A stretch of 64,000 bases of DNA from Spodoptera frugiperda (taxonomy: Eukaryota; Arthropoda; Insecta; Lepidoptera; Noctuidae), in NCBI RefSeq assembly GCF_023101765.2, contig NC_064213.1, forward strand, positions 3,658,001 to 3,722,000, read 5' to 3'. The position numbers and the translations under genes were made by a program. Within the stretch, counting starts at the first letter, position 1, and each line of letters opens with the position of its first letter. This document shows, piece by piece, positions 1 to 9,983 of the stretch. Under the pieces are notes generated by a model that ran no database searches, was not told the DNA's origin, and saw only the letters and a list, made by a program, of their open reading frames with translations.

Positions 1-359
1 TGCTTCAGTACCACCTTAGGCGTCGGAGGGTAGAGTTCGCTTCGCTGTTTGCCTAACCGACTCAAGTTACGAACGTAATCTTGTTGGAAAAATGTTTTCC
101 TCGAGTTCTCGTGTTACTTAAATGTTTCAATGTGGTGTTTAGGGATTGTTAGTAATTCTATTAAATATTTTTTTGTGTAAATATTAACTTGTAAATCTTA
201 AATTTAAATTCTTTCGGACTACGTGTTGTGTAAAAGTATAAAAGTAGTTATTATGTATTGGTAAATGAATTAGTGCGGTAAAATGTGTATTTAAAATTTC
301 GGTGAGTTGGTATTCATTTATTATTTAGGTTTAAGTACGAAGTAACTTTATTAATTATT
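1..359. other. AT-rich DNA, no gene seen
   Basis: No open frame of note and no recognised repeat. The first 60 bases are relatively GC-rich, so an upstream non-coding exon of the downstream potassium channel gene could lie here. Nothing in the sequence proves it. Confidence 0.25.
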
Positions 360-553
360 ATGTTATCGGCTTACTCACGTAGGTAACTGTTTGACGAGGA
401 ACTCGACTAGTTTCAAGCCATGCTAAGTAGGTAACAGCGCGACATTCGCCGCGTCGTGTGTCGTGGAATGCTACCTATGATTATGAGCCTCTAGTATGAC
501 TTGAAACTAATCGAGTACCTCGTCAAATAGTTACGTGAGTAAGCCGATAACAT
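360..553. repeat. Palindromic MITE, family F (full copy)
   Basis: The two ends are long imperfect inverted repeats of about 65 bp, beginning ATGTTATCGGCTTACTCACG at the left and returning as its reverse complement at the right. The centre is CG-rich. Related copies occur at 23608-23777 and 53172-53345, with fragments at 22905-22970 and 43140-43250. There is no coding capacity, so this is a non-autonomous DNA element whose superfamily I cannot name. Confidence 0.7.
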
Positions 554-878
554 AATAACAATTATTAATTTCGTATGTCTCACGAAAGTTATAATAAAAT
601 TAAAGTAACTTTAGTTTTTGCATTGCATTTTAGATTAATTGTATATTAATCGACGCCCCCAAACAATAACTCGGTACCGAATCAGAATTACAGGTATTTT
701 TTTTTATCAAATATCTTTTCATCGAGTAGGACTATTGAAGTCGTTGATGTTTTAAATGAAAGCATTTTTTGCGAAGTATGATTATGACATTAAAATTAAA
801 TTCATATGATTACAAAACCTAGTAATTTATATAAACAAATAACCAATATTACCGCGCAAAAACATAGGTAATAAGTTC

Positions 879-900
879 TTTTTTGAAGTCGGTTAAAAAA
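879..900. repeat. GAAGTCGGTTAAAAAA repeat terminus
   Basis: A short motif, TTTTTTGAAGTCGGTTAAAA, that recurs at 1742-1764 and as its reverse complement at 22985-23000. It looks like the conserved end of a dispersed repeat. The bodies next to the three copies differ, so element borders were not fixed. Confidence 0.4.
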
Positions 901-1262
901 GAATTGATAAAGCTTTAAGAAATAAATCAGACATTCGTTTTTATGTTATGACTGTCGTTGGAACCACATCAATGTCTTCTGTCACGGATTTAAAGGCCAT
1001 GAATACTAAGACACGATATTTTAGTGTCTATTCGCAATGGCTACCTATAAACTTGAGGATTTAATGGAGGTTATTCAATGAAGAAGTGCTGGTATTACTA
1101 AAGAGTAAAGGTCTCTCTTGCAAAGTCTGATTAGAGGCCGAAATTAATTAGGTACCCTCAGTCCAAAAACTGTGGGATATTTCGAAGACTTAAGATAGAT
1201 TTTTTGACATTATTTGTATGGAGTTGTTGTGAGAGAAAAAAGGAGGTCGATTCAGATATTTT

Positions 1263-1500
1263 TCATGAATTTGGACTTGAAATTTGAGTAAAGGCAGTAA
1301 AGCTAATTATGACCTTTATATTATAGTATGGTAGTGCTGTAAAACTAACTCTCTCCGAAGAGTCAAAATCTAACTTGGGTATCTTCAATTCCTGAGTGAA
1401 CAGACTGCTCTTAGGAAGGCGTGCTCCATCATTGGCCACATCATCGCTTACCACCAGGCGAGATGGTGGCCAAGTGCCATCCTGTTAAGTATAATACCAT
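1263..1500 (-). repeat. Dispersed repeat fragment, probably non-LTR derived
   Basis: On the minus strand the text runs from GTGGTAAGCGATGATGTGGC through a short open frame (63 codons) that stops at 1263. The same head, with longer coding-like text, recurs at 28450-28680 on the plus strand. The pattern is common in moth genomes and I read it as a decayed retroelement piece. The parent element is not identified. Confidence 0.45.
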
Positions 1501-2257
1501 CAAAAACATCCTGTAAAAAAGTCCAAGTCTCGCACCTCATCAGTTTTTCTACCGTAAAAAGTTGTGAGACCCAGGTAATACCAAGTCGGTTATTTTATTT
1601 AGTTCCTACTTAAGGGACCTTCTGTCTTATGTTATTATGTAGAAATAACAAACATTATGAAAATCGGTCCACTATTGGCAGAGATATCAGTGAACATAAA
1701 TAAAAAAATATATATAAACAGTGAAACATAGAACCTTCTCCTTTTTTTGAAGTCGGTTAAAAAAAACAAAATCTAAATCACTTGGAGGAAAAATTTTATA
1801 GAAAACATGTCCCTCAATTTTGAGGGATTGATTGAGTAAATGGAGATTGAGGGGCCGGTGTCCGGTCACTATTACTGACTTGAAACCACTTCGTTGTCTC
1901 TTCACCCTCGGGGCAAACTCTTCCGCAGCAGATTCTCAAGTGGGTGTCAACGTGACCACTGTAATATATTTTTTTTAAAGATTCTTGTGGAGATAAATAG
2001 CCTGTAGTGGTTAGTGGTTGGTGTAGTATGAAATATCTTTGTTATAAATAAGTAGTAATATAGTATAGGAATCGATTCCGTGGAGAGCAAACTATTTAAA
2101 AAAAAAAACAGTTAAAACAATATACGAGTAGTCGAATACTATCTACTATTATTTTCAAGTCGTGAATTCAAGGACCATAATATTATTTTTGTCGTGATAT
2201 AGACATAGATAGATGAACAGGGTGTTAAACGACAATAATAACACATAGTTTTTTTAA
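1501..2257. other. AT-rich DNA with repeat scraps, no gene
   Basis: Holds one copy of the GAAGTCGGTTAAAAAA motif (1742-1764) and otherwise low-complexity AT-rich sequence. The longest frame (1687-1905, minus) has no recognisable domain and overlaps that repeat motif, so I do not call it a gene. Confidence 0.35.
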
Positions 2258-2385
2258 AACTTTGATTTAAACTAGGATTTTGTGCAGATCCGAAATAAAT
2301 TTATGGATCACACAAAGTGTTGCTCCGTGTGGGAATCGAACCCGCTACACGTTGCACGACAGCCGGCTGCACAGTCACCAGATAA
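2258..2385 (-). mobile_element. SINE-2 (tRNA-derived), partial copy
   Basis: Read on the minus strand, the copy carries a pol III B-box-like stretch, GGTTCGATTCC, followed by the family body (CACGGAGCAAC...). Other copies are at 9163-9276, 16318-16372, 29727-29917 and 36470-36620. The tRNA-like head identifies it as a SINE, and the lack of clover-leaf completeness excludes a functional tRNA gene. Confidence 0.65.
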
Positions 2386-3078
2386 AAAATAATTAAAATA
2401 CTCATTCTTTTCTATTCAACCAGACAGTCATTCGAAAATCTTAAGTCTACTGACGATGAAAATGGTTTTAGAAAACAAAATGAAGTCTCCCTTAATTAAA
2501 ATTGTCTACAGTCAGTGTTTAAGGTACTTTCCCTACATGTGGCATTGCTGTGAGACACCCTGTGTAGTGTGTCTGTTGTGACGTAGCCATTTTCGATGAT
2601 TTATTGTTATAGCGTGTTCAGTAAAGAGGTCAGAAGCTCGTTGGTCCGTTAGCGGTGTTTAAATTTTTAGTACGACATAGAGAAGTACCGGCCACCCTGT
2701 TATTTTTAATGGTACGTCATGAAATAGAGGTTTTAACTCTTTAAACGCCGTGATGGTCACCGGTGACCGACGTTAGCGGGAGGATTTGCCTTCAACAGTT
2801 TTCTATTGGCAGTAGAGAATACAATCCCGAGCATGTTTTTCAATCCCGGGATTACGGGATTTTAAATGTGTAATCCCGGGATCCCGGGGCTATCCCGGGA
2901 TTAGACTTTGTGGTTTCTAATTGGGCTCAAATGAAAACAGAACTTGAGTTATTTAAAAAAATTATTTTAATATCGTTGCACAATATAAATCACATTACAA
3001 CACAATACAGTACGAAACGAAAATTGACAAAACAATCAAAATACTTTTGCAAGAAATTTAAAAGACAACACAACAAAA

Positions 3079-3324
3079 CTAATTAGAATTTCGAAAATAC
3101 AATCGCAGGAATATCAAAGCATCCAACGTTTCACTTCCAAGCCTGCTTCGTAGTTTATTGCCAATATAAGCAGCAGCTGAAAACGCTCGCTCAGGTTCTA
3201 CGCTGGTTGGAGGAATAGACATTAGATATTTATTTGCTATTTCTAAGTGATATCCACGAGTTCCTCCATTTTCGAACAGGCTCATTTCACGTCTAATACT
3301 ATTTGCCAACCCTGATTCATTTTA
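3079..3324 (-). pseudogene. hAT transposase C-terminal dimerisation domain, truncated
   Basis: The conceptual product contains PPTSVEPERAFSAAAYIG followed by KLRSRLGSETLDALIFLR. This is the characteristic C-terminal hAT dimerisation region, here ending in a normal stop. It covers only about 80 residues of a family that usually runs to several hundred. The upstream part is interrupted at about 3325 by the LINE insertion; a short in-frame continuation appears beyond the LINE near 4765-4830. The catalytic DDE core is absent, so it cannot act as a transposase by itself. Confidence 0.85.
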
Positions 3325-4762
3325 TTTATTTATTTATTTATTTATTAAAACATGCATAATTTTACAGCTTAAGCCAATACATTATACAGTTAAAATGTTG
3401 AAAATTTACAACAAAGAGAGAAAAAAAAAGAAATACAATATTTTTAATTACTTAAAACTAATTCATCAGCCATCCATCTTCTCACAAAACCTTAAACATT
3501 CGCGACATACATCCTTCCATCTCGCTGCGAACAAATCACACTCTGGTGCGGACGTCAAGAGAGCATTGATCATTGTCAATGCACGAACGAGTGGAGAATT
3601 TGCATGCGCGACTGTTCGGGCTGCCGGCACAGCCAGCAATGGGTGCTTGCGCGGCCTAAGCTGATGTTTTAGCACTGCCGGCACAAACAACCGTACCACC
3701 TGCGCCACCAGCTCGGGACAGTCAGATTGCCCGCGCAGTGTGCTACAGGCTGAAATAATGAGAGAGTAATTCCGTCTTACTTCCAAAGAATTAAAATTTA
3801 ACATTCCTAATAAAAACTTCGTGGGATATAGAAAAGGATAGTACCCAAATAGCTTTTTGTACAGAAACCTAAGGAATGCTTTCTGCACCTTCTCCAGTAG
3901 CAAAGCATAAGTTCCCTCATGAGGATTCCATACTATGGATGCTGTTTCTAGTTTGCTACGTACTAGGGCCATGTACACTAGTTTAATGGCCTTGGGGTTA
4001 TCAAATTCCCGCATATTACGGATGACGAAGCCTAACCTGCGATAGGAATCTGTTGTAAGTAACCTCATATGTTCGTGAAAATTTAGTCGAGGATCGAATA
4101 TTACACCCAAGTCCTTTACGGTATAGACGCGGTTTATGAGCTCTGATCCCAACAAGTACTCAACATGCAAAGGATTATGCGCCCGACTAAAGGTCATCAC
4201 ATTGCACTTGGTTGTATTAAAATGGAGTTTGTTTACTTTGCTCCACTGGTACAAAGCATCAATATCACTCTGTAAGGTATGAGTATCTGTTAAATTTTTC
4301 ACACCATAAATGAGTTTAAGATCGTCAGCATACAATAGACACCTCGCGTGCTTAAGACACGATTCTAGGTCGTTTACCATCAATCCAAACAGTAGAGGGC
4401 CCAAAATTGAACCCTGGCTAACACCGGAGCGAGTGTGATAAGGCGGAGACACAAAACAACCGTATCGCACGTATTGCTGACGATCACGCAGGTAATTTGA
4501 GAAAAATTTTAGTAATTTCGGTGAGAAACCTATATCATTGAGTTTACCCAGTAGTATATCATTATCTACACGGTCAAAGGCTTTTTTAAAATCAAAATAA
4601 ATAATATCTACTTGAACATTTTGGTCCAAGTGTTGCGAAATGATATCCACTACAGTAAGGAGATTAGTGCTAACAGAACGGTTAAATCTAAATCCGTGTT
4701 GTGAATCACATAAATGCGGTTGTATTTGTCGACTAATGTCTACTAATTTTGTATTTGTACTT
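3319..4762 (-). mobile_element. 5'-truncated non-LTR retrotransposon (LINE) inside the hAT element
   Basis: On the minus strand it consists of a partial reverse transcriptase frame, a 3' UTR of about 120 nt and a terminal (AAAT)n tail, seen on the plus strand as TTTATTTATTTATTT at 3319-3345. The 5' border near 4762 is set by loss of the reading frame and return of hAT sequence. A clear target duplication was not identified. Clade is unassigned; the SQGSILGPLLF and YADD motifs fit the CR1/Jockey/I-like group broadly. Confidence 0.8.
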
Positions 4763-4764
4763 TA
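3466..4764 (-). pseudogene. Non-LTR reverse transcriptase, 5'-truncated ORF2
   Basis: The frame is open from about 4764 to the stop at 3466. In order it shows SQHGFRFNRSVSTNLL (RT motif 2-like), FDFKKAFDRVD (motif A, first catalytic Asp), SGVSQGSILGPLLFG (motif B), LLYADDLKL (motif C, YADD catalytic pair), DLGVIFDPRLNF (thumb side) and a C-terminal tail of about 200 residues with no RNase H motif. The N-terminal endonuclease and first RT motifs are missing because of 5' truncation, which is normal for LINE copies. The frame itself has no internal stops, so the insertion is fairly young. It would have copied its own RNA by target-primed reverse transcription. Confidence 0.85.
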
Positions 4765-5145
4765 GGATCTGGGGAATTCATACTCTTATCAATTTCCAGC
4801 TGTAACTTTTCCTTTAATGTCAATCCTAAAAATCCCGAGATTAGCCAAGTACAGTCCCGGGATTTTCGGGACAAGAAAACGGCCGGGATCCCGGGATCCC
4901 GAGATTCGGGATCCCGGGATTGTATTCTCTAATTGGCAGTCAAAGACTTAAAGAGCTTATGTTTGGGAAGAGATATGTTATTGGTTGGTACCTATTTCCT
5001 TCGATCAACTATGATAATGAAACCGAAATTACCTAATACCGTTCTCACAAAATCTTTGATTGAGGTTGATTTTTTTACTTTAGCTGTTTTTATCTAAAAG
5101 TTATGTAAATTATTGATCAAAAGATTTAGTTTAAGGATGTTTTTT

Positions 5146-5374
5146 TTGTTACACATAACTTAGCACTGGTGGAAATGGAATCAGCTAAGCTATGTTTTTA
5201 TATAGAAAGATGTGTGTTATGGATGGCTTCCCTACTATAGATACATAGTATGTTCCTCGCACAGCTACACAGCTTACTATCGGTGGAAAGTTGGAAACGG
5301 TCATATAGTTGCACAGCTTAGCTGATTACATCTTCGTAGCACAGCTACAACGCACATGTCTTGTGGAAAAGCAT
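5146..5374 (+). repeat. Palindromic CTATG-type MITE, family A (5'-truncated copy)
   Basis: Starts within the family at ACATAACTTAGCACTGGTGG and runs to CACATGTCTTGTGGAAAAGC. The family is best seen at 14719-15050. Family copies are recognised by ACACATAGCTTAGCA / GGTGGAAACGGACTCAGC and a right end returning CATAGCACATCTCTGGTGG. Non-coding. Confidence 0.65.
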
Positions 5375-5729
5375 CCTAATTACTAACAAGTTACCTACCA
5401 AAATAGAGATACAAACATATATTAATGGAAGTTCATTCTACACTGACTCCCAAAGGCAACATCTTTCAATTAGGCTACGCAAGTGGGGCGTGCAATCATT
5501 AAATTTGATACTTCGACATGACTCGCGTGTCACAAATAGTTTTGGTCCAACTGCCTTTGATGTATGGCTTAAAGTCAAAGGTACCTATCCTTTGGGAAAC
5601 GGGTATTTTTGTTCTGAAACGAGATCGAAGCGTGAAACGGATTCGGAATTTTTGTGTCACCTATTTTTTGGTATTTTTAGCTTACCTATGACTAGTAGAA
5701 AGTCGGCTTTGAATAGTAGAAAGTCGGCT

Positions 5730-5992
5730 CACTATCATCCCTACAGAGTTGACTTCTCTTGGATGCAAACGAAACGGTTCGAATCCACGTTCCTAATCCG
5801 TGCAGCCAGGGAATGGAACAATCTGCCGGCTTCTATTTTTATTAGAAATACCACCCGGGTCTTTTCAAGGTCAGAGTATATAGGTAATTTCTAAGTCTGT
5901 CGTGCTTCATCCTCAGCCACATCTTCGCTTCGCCATCCTGGCAGTAAGCGGGTTGGTGGCCAAACGCAGACTTATCAACGTTACAAAAAAAA
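5730..5992 (+). pseudogene. LINE ORF2 C-terminal fragment with 3' UTR and poly(A)
   Basis: The last 54 codons (5730-5894) read HPYRVDFSWMQTKRFESTF...RAAREWNNLPASIF, the typical extreme C-terminus of a non-LTR ORF2 (the R-x-WNxLP signature). It is followed by about 85 nt of 3' UTR and an A-run at 5983-5992. Everything upstream in the element is missing. Just before it, AGTAGAAAGTCGGCT is repeated twice (5696-5727), probably at the truncation junction. Confidence 0.7.
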
Positions 5993-6599
5993 ACCTATGT
6001 ACTTTCTTCTTCTCTAATACTATCTTCTGATTTATTTCGTTGCGGGATTCAAGACAGTCATTCATGTCCCTGGGACGCGCTGGACTTCAGTATTCCGGTG
6101 TTTTCATGGTTGTATCTACTGTAGATCCTGGCTTACAGGAGTTGCTGGTATGGGAGGTTGTGGCGTGCTTGTCCCATTACCTATGTGCTTAGGAAAATGT
6201 TTTCGAAATAGAACATTGGAAAGATTTATGTGTTTCTGTGGTTAAGGGAGGTTACGCGAATCATGGCATCCCTTGAGGAGATCGGTAGACAGTAGCATTG
6301 TGGTTTTGTATGGATCCGTGAGATGAGGCTCAAGAGAGACCCTTTTAAAGTCTCCCTTGAGATCAGACCTTTTGTGCCTTTGACGACCTTAAATCTTTCT
6401 GGCGCTGCCTTGATGGAGAGGTAGCTTGGATAAGGTCCGACAATTACAATGCCTTCGTTAAACAAATACGATTATTGTGAAATAAAAAATCTCTTAATCT
6501 CAATAAAAAAGTACGGTACTGACAAAGATTTCAATACCTTGCTTTGATTCATTTCACTGATATTTTTCTCAGGAATATTTCCTTTTGTTTCGTGCATTA

Positions 6600-6872
6600 C
6601 ACCACTGCCTCGTTCGGGATTACGGGTTTGATTGCCGGGTCGCAAAGTACTACTGGGTTTTTTTCAGTTTTTACAAAAAATTCTCAGTAGTACCATGGAC
6701 TCTGGAATTGTGCCCAGTATATGGCTATAAGTTCATCCCCTATTACATGGGATTTATATCCCAAATGGTGAAAAGTGGGTGTACATTGTGCAGTGGTATT
6801 ACGTGTCGTATGTGCACCTCTGCTTACCCCATCGGGGATAAAAAAGGCATGACGCTGCGTTGCATTTTTCCA
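6600..6872 (+). mobile_element. SINE-1 (tRNA-derived, HaSE-like) copy
   Basis: The head contains a degraded pol III box region (GGGTTTGATTGCCGGGTCG). The body carries the family markers CTCTGGAATTGTGCCCAGTA, ATTACATGGGA, AAATGGTGAAAAGTGGGTGT and ATGTGCACCTCTGCTTACCC. Related copies are at 29158, 33842, 51737 and 61707. The frame across it (6585-6980) is a by-product of the repeat. Confidence 0.75.
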
Positions 6873-7057
6873 TTAGAACGCATGAAGAAGGTACATAATA
6901 TTAACCATAGCATAGTATCTAAAGGTATAAAACAAAGAATTCTGAATTCCTATAACGTTCTTAAAAAAAATATTATGTAAGCACTACCCAACGGATTACA
7001 TAAACACATTGATTAAAAAAGAAAACAATATCTAAATTGCAATTCAGCCAAGCAATA
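6873..7057. other. AT-rich spacer, no gene
   Basis: Short AT-rich stretch between a SINE and the Helitron-type end. Nothing recognised. Confidence 0.4.
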
Positions 7058-7202
7058 TCTAGACACACGGCAGTGTGTCCGCCAAGTTCGAGCAAAAAAA
7101 CCGACACACCGGCCGTGGGTTATATTACACGAACCATTTCGGGCCAAGTTCGACCCACCTATAACTCAAAATCTATTTTATCTACGCATATGAAATTTCT
7201 AG
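7058..7202 (+). mobile_element. Helitron-type 5' terminus (TCTAGACACACGG family), end uncertain
   Basis: An element begins TCTAGACACACGGCAGTGTG directly after a host A, the Helitron rule for a 5' end (A|TC). The first 22 bases hold a perfect 7-bp hairpin, GACACAC/GTGTGTC with loop GGCA. The identical first 40 bases occur at 63961-64000 in a different context. A CTAG followed by T at 7199-7202 could be the 3' end, but the hairpin expected before it is weak, so the element may be longer. Confidence 0.5.
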
Positions 7203-7303
7203 TATCTGTCGAGACCTACTTACTTATCTAAAATACGAAATTTCATTAATGTACCTATTGTAGGTCTTGAGATATTGACGTCAGAAAATCGCTATTTTTA
7301 CTA

Positions 7304-7344
7304 TACACTCACTGACTGACTGACTCACTCACTCACTCACTCAT
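7304..7344. repeat. (CACT/GACT)n tetranucleotide microsatellite
   Basis: A run of ACTC/ACTG tetranucleotides, CACTCACTGACTGACTGACT then CACT repeats. No coding meaning. Confidence 0.9.
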
Positions 7345-7623
7345 CAAAAACCTAGACCACTTCCAATGGTCGTATTGACTTGAAATTTGGCATGGAGGTA
7401 GGTCTTTGGGTCAAGGTAAAGGAAAAAATCTGAAAATGGCCAAGTGTGAGTCGGTTTTAAAAATAATGAAGGTGGAAATTCATACCCCCAAGGAACTAAA
7501 ACAAAAAAAATATCTATATCTTCCAATGGTCGTACCGACCTAAAATTCGTTACGAAGGTTTGTATTTAGTCAAAGTAAAGTAAAATAAGAAAAAAAGAAA
7601 ATAAACCTTACAAAAATAAATGA

Positions 7624-7969
7624 AATCCCACCCAAAACATAAATGTGAAAGGCTGCCAAGTTCGATAATATTGGAATGCTTCGCCTATAAAAGAAGTGAG
7701 ATCTAAATAAGTACCAAGTTCCATACACAGACCTCAGTTAAAAATGATATAACTTGGCAAGTTTTAATAGAAAATTATATACTTGACTCATTGCGTTTAG
7801 TAGGTTTATAACAAAGTGTGTAAAAACTTGCCAACTTGTTATATCATTTTTAACTGAGGTCTGTGTATGGAACTTGGTACTTATTTAGATCTCACTTCTT
7901 TTATAGGCGAAGCATTCCAATATTATCGAACTTGGAAGCCTTTCACATTTATGTTTTGGGTGGGATTCA
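7624..7969. repeat. Long near-perfect inverted repeat (hairpin)
   Basis: The left arm (7624-7765) and right arm (7823-7969) are reverse complements along their whole length. I see only one substitution (near 7655), one 3-base indel (near 7755) and blurred outer tips. The loop is about 57 bp. A transcript would fold into a duplex of about 140 bp. The two frames at 7863-8064 are the right arm read through and not a gene. It may be a foldback or MITE-like element or a small-RNA hairpin locus; no second copy is present in the window. Confidence 0.85.
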
Positions 7970-8064
7970 GTTTACGACCCCATTTTTTCCCACTGTTATT
8001 ATATTTTCAAGATTATATTATCACCTACTCTGCAAAAGTCAAGTCTCATCTTGTTAAAAGTTGA

Positions 8065-8835
8065 ACGATTTTATCCATACTTAAATAACTGAAGGGGATC
8101 GAATACCATAAATAGCCAAGTTTTATTAAGTACGGCCAGAAACTTTATACTCGCCTACTTACTTAGTTATATTTCATATAAGTAATTTCATAAAGTCATG
8201 ATAAGTAGGTATTTTGTATTTCTGAAATGTTGCCTTTGATAGATATCTGAGGGCATGGCATGAAAACACAAGTATACCTACTTTTGTTGAAATTCCTTGT
8301 ATTATTGTATATTGTTTAGTCTATATCATGATTACGAATTACGATGGTCTACTTTATTTAAAACGTAAAATAAATGTTATATTGATATGATAACTATTTA
8401 CATAGTAACTCAAGACAGATGGTCCGTTAATTAGGGACTAAATAAAATAACCGACTTAGTATTACATGGATCTCACAAATTTTTACAGTAGAAAAACTGA
8501 TAAGGTTGAAAAACGGTACGGTGCGGTAGAAAAACTGATGACATTCACATAATGTTTTTGATGTTATTTCTCTTAATGTTTGACACTTAGAAATAATACA
8601 TTTGAATTGAAAGCACAATGACAACGTAATATGAAACCTAATTTCTTTTTGTTCCAGATCATAATGGATGTTCATAGCAAGTAGGTTTGTTTAGAAAAAA
8701 AAACAACAACGTCTTCATTTTTCGAACGACAGAAAAAAAAGAAACAATGGACGAGACAAAAGCAATAAGAATAAGAATAAAAAAGAAAAGTGAAATGTCA
8801 AGTTGTTGAGGTTAATTTTTGAAAATCGAATAATT
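8065..8835. promoter_or_regulatory. Upstream region of the K2P exon (5' UTR/promoter, inferred)
   Basis: No repeat was recognised here, unlike most of the window. TTCTTTTTGTTCCAG ends at about 8656 and could be a splice acceptor, which would make 8657-8835 the 5' untranslated part of the exon. The sequence near 8700-8790 is A-rich. No TATA box or initiator can be assigned with confidence. Confidence 0.3.
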
Positions 8836-9070
8836 ATGTCGTCTGAAGTGTCGTTGGAAGGTCGAGAGCGGCCGGGATTCGTGCGGCGTGCGGCCGCCGC
8901 GTGTGCTAAGGCGGCATTTTCCCAAATTGGCCTGGTGATCTTAGTGGTGATATACGTACTCCTTGGTGCAGTGCTCTTTGAATATTTGGAGTCCGGTCCC
9001 GAGGTGCAGAAACGGTCTGCCATACAGAGATCGAGAGAGGAGTGCTTGAAAGAACTCTGGGCTATAACAG
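8836..9070 (+). CDS. Two-pore-domain (K2P/TWIK-type) potassium channel, first coding exon
   Basis: Encodes the N-terminus of a K2P background potassium channel, a plasma-membrane protein that sets resting potential as a dimer. The start is the ATG at 8836 (MSSEVSLEG...). An arginine-rich cytoplasmic stretch is followed by membrane segment M1 at about residues 34-52, GLVILVVIYVLLGAVLFEYL, whose LGAxLFxxLE pattern is the K2P M1 hallmark. Next comes the start of the extracellular cap (EVQKRSAIQRSREECLKELW). The exon ends at CAG|GTAAGA (donor GT at 9071) in phase 1. It supplies 78 of the usual several hundred residues. Both pore loops and M2-M4 must lie on later exons, which I could not find in this window. 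Exact paralogue within the family is not resolved. Confidence 0.85.
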
Positions 9071-9162
9071 GTAAGAATAATAGTCAAGTTCAATAAATGT
9101 ATCTATTGACCATACTGATTTGAATCTTTGTTTCGGATGATTTTGCATTAAATTTTCGATTC

Positions 9163-9276
9163 CGATTGATGATTCGATTCCCGCACGGAACAACTCTGTG
9201 TGTGGTCTACAAATTGTTTTTCCGGGTCTGGGTGTTATGTATATAATAATATGAAATTGTATGTTTGTAAACCCCT
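9163..9276 (+). mobile_element. SINE-2 body fragment
   Basis: Begins at the B-box-derived TCGATTCCCGCACGGAACAA and continues through GGGTCTGGGTGTTATGT and ATGTTTGTAAAC, the family body. The tRNA-like head is truncated. It sits about 90 bp inside the channel intron. Confidence 0.6.
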
Positions 9277-9983
9277 CATTAGTTTAAAAAATACTTTTTG
9301 GAAACTATTCTATCAGCAGATACTCTCCCTATTACTTATCTCCCTCCTACAAAAGTAGATAACAAAGGATTTACTCAAACACGTACTTACAAGAAAAGGT
9401 CAAAGCCCCTACAGCTCATATTAAAAACCGATACGTTACCTATCACAAGAGCCCACAAACACAGTTATCTATTCAATCGAGCGATTCGATAAGAAAACTA
9501 TTGGACCGTACAAAACTTCCCTTTGACTATCTAACCTACAGGTGGATTGCCTTTCATATGTGATTTCCCCCGAGAAACAGTGATACGATGAAGAAAATAC
9601 GTCATTCGATGGAATCAAGTTGGTATTATTGGATATTATTTCTGTCCTGTGATATTGTGCAGTGCAGTCTGGCAGGTGATTGGTGGATCATTTTTAAGTC
9701 TTCGGTTTTCTGTGACAAGATCTATTTTAGTTTAGCAATTAGTTTCGATCGAAGTTCTAAGATCGAAGTAATACCTACCGCAGGCGTTAAATAACACTTG
9801 CGTTGTGTTTCACCGAGTAAGTAAAATTACTGGGGACTCACTGGATAATACCACCCCAAATTCCAGTAAGGCACTTGTTACTTTCTTAATGCAATGTTTG
9901 TGATTGCTTACCATCAGGTGATCCGTCAGCTCGTTTGCCGTATGACAGTTTTGAAGAAAACTTTTGTGTAATGTTTTTATAGT

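Larger units (their letters stand above)
2813..4931 (-). mobile_element. hAT-superfamily DNA transposon, internally deleted, carrying a LINE
   Basis: The termini are inverted repeats TAGAGAATACAATCCCG (17 bp, perfect), continued by degenerate CCCGGGAT-rich subterminal repeats at both ends (2826-2905 and 4850-4920). The insertion is bracketed by a perfect 8-bp duplication ATTGGCAG (2805-2812 and 4932-4939), which is the hAT length. Inside is the C-terminal part of a hAT transposase on the minus strand. Without the LINE the element is only about 0.7 kb, so it is a non-autonomous internal-deletion derivative. Confidence 0.9.
2733..4951. mobile_element. TTAA-flanked MITE split by a hAT insertion
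   Basis: The outer ends are TTAA at 2733-2736 and 4948-4951. Removing the hAT element (2813-4931) and one copy of its 8-bp duplication leaves about 90 bp that matches the intact MITE at 43251-43341. That match includes the central palindrome GGTCACCGGTGACC and the end TTGACTGCC-like / TTGAACGCC-like repeats. TTAA target duplication is the signature of piggyBac-type transposition, so a piggyBac-derived MITE is the best guess. Confidence 0.75.

Noticed and set aside
5361..5729. Upstream part of the frame that ends in the LINE C-terminus
   Set aside because: It begins in the end of a MITE and shows no LINE motif before codon 124; only the last part was kept.
6226..6465. 79-codon minus-strand frame
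   Set aside because: Starts plausibly but has no recognisable domain, no neighbour support and no repeat partner in the window; could be decayed element text.
7863..8064. Two overlapping frames of about 65 codons
   Set aside because: They coincide with the right arm of the long hairpin and lack any domain.
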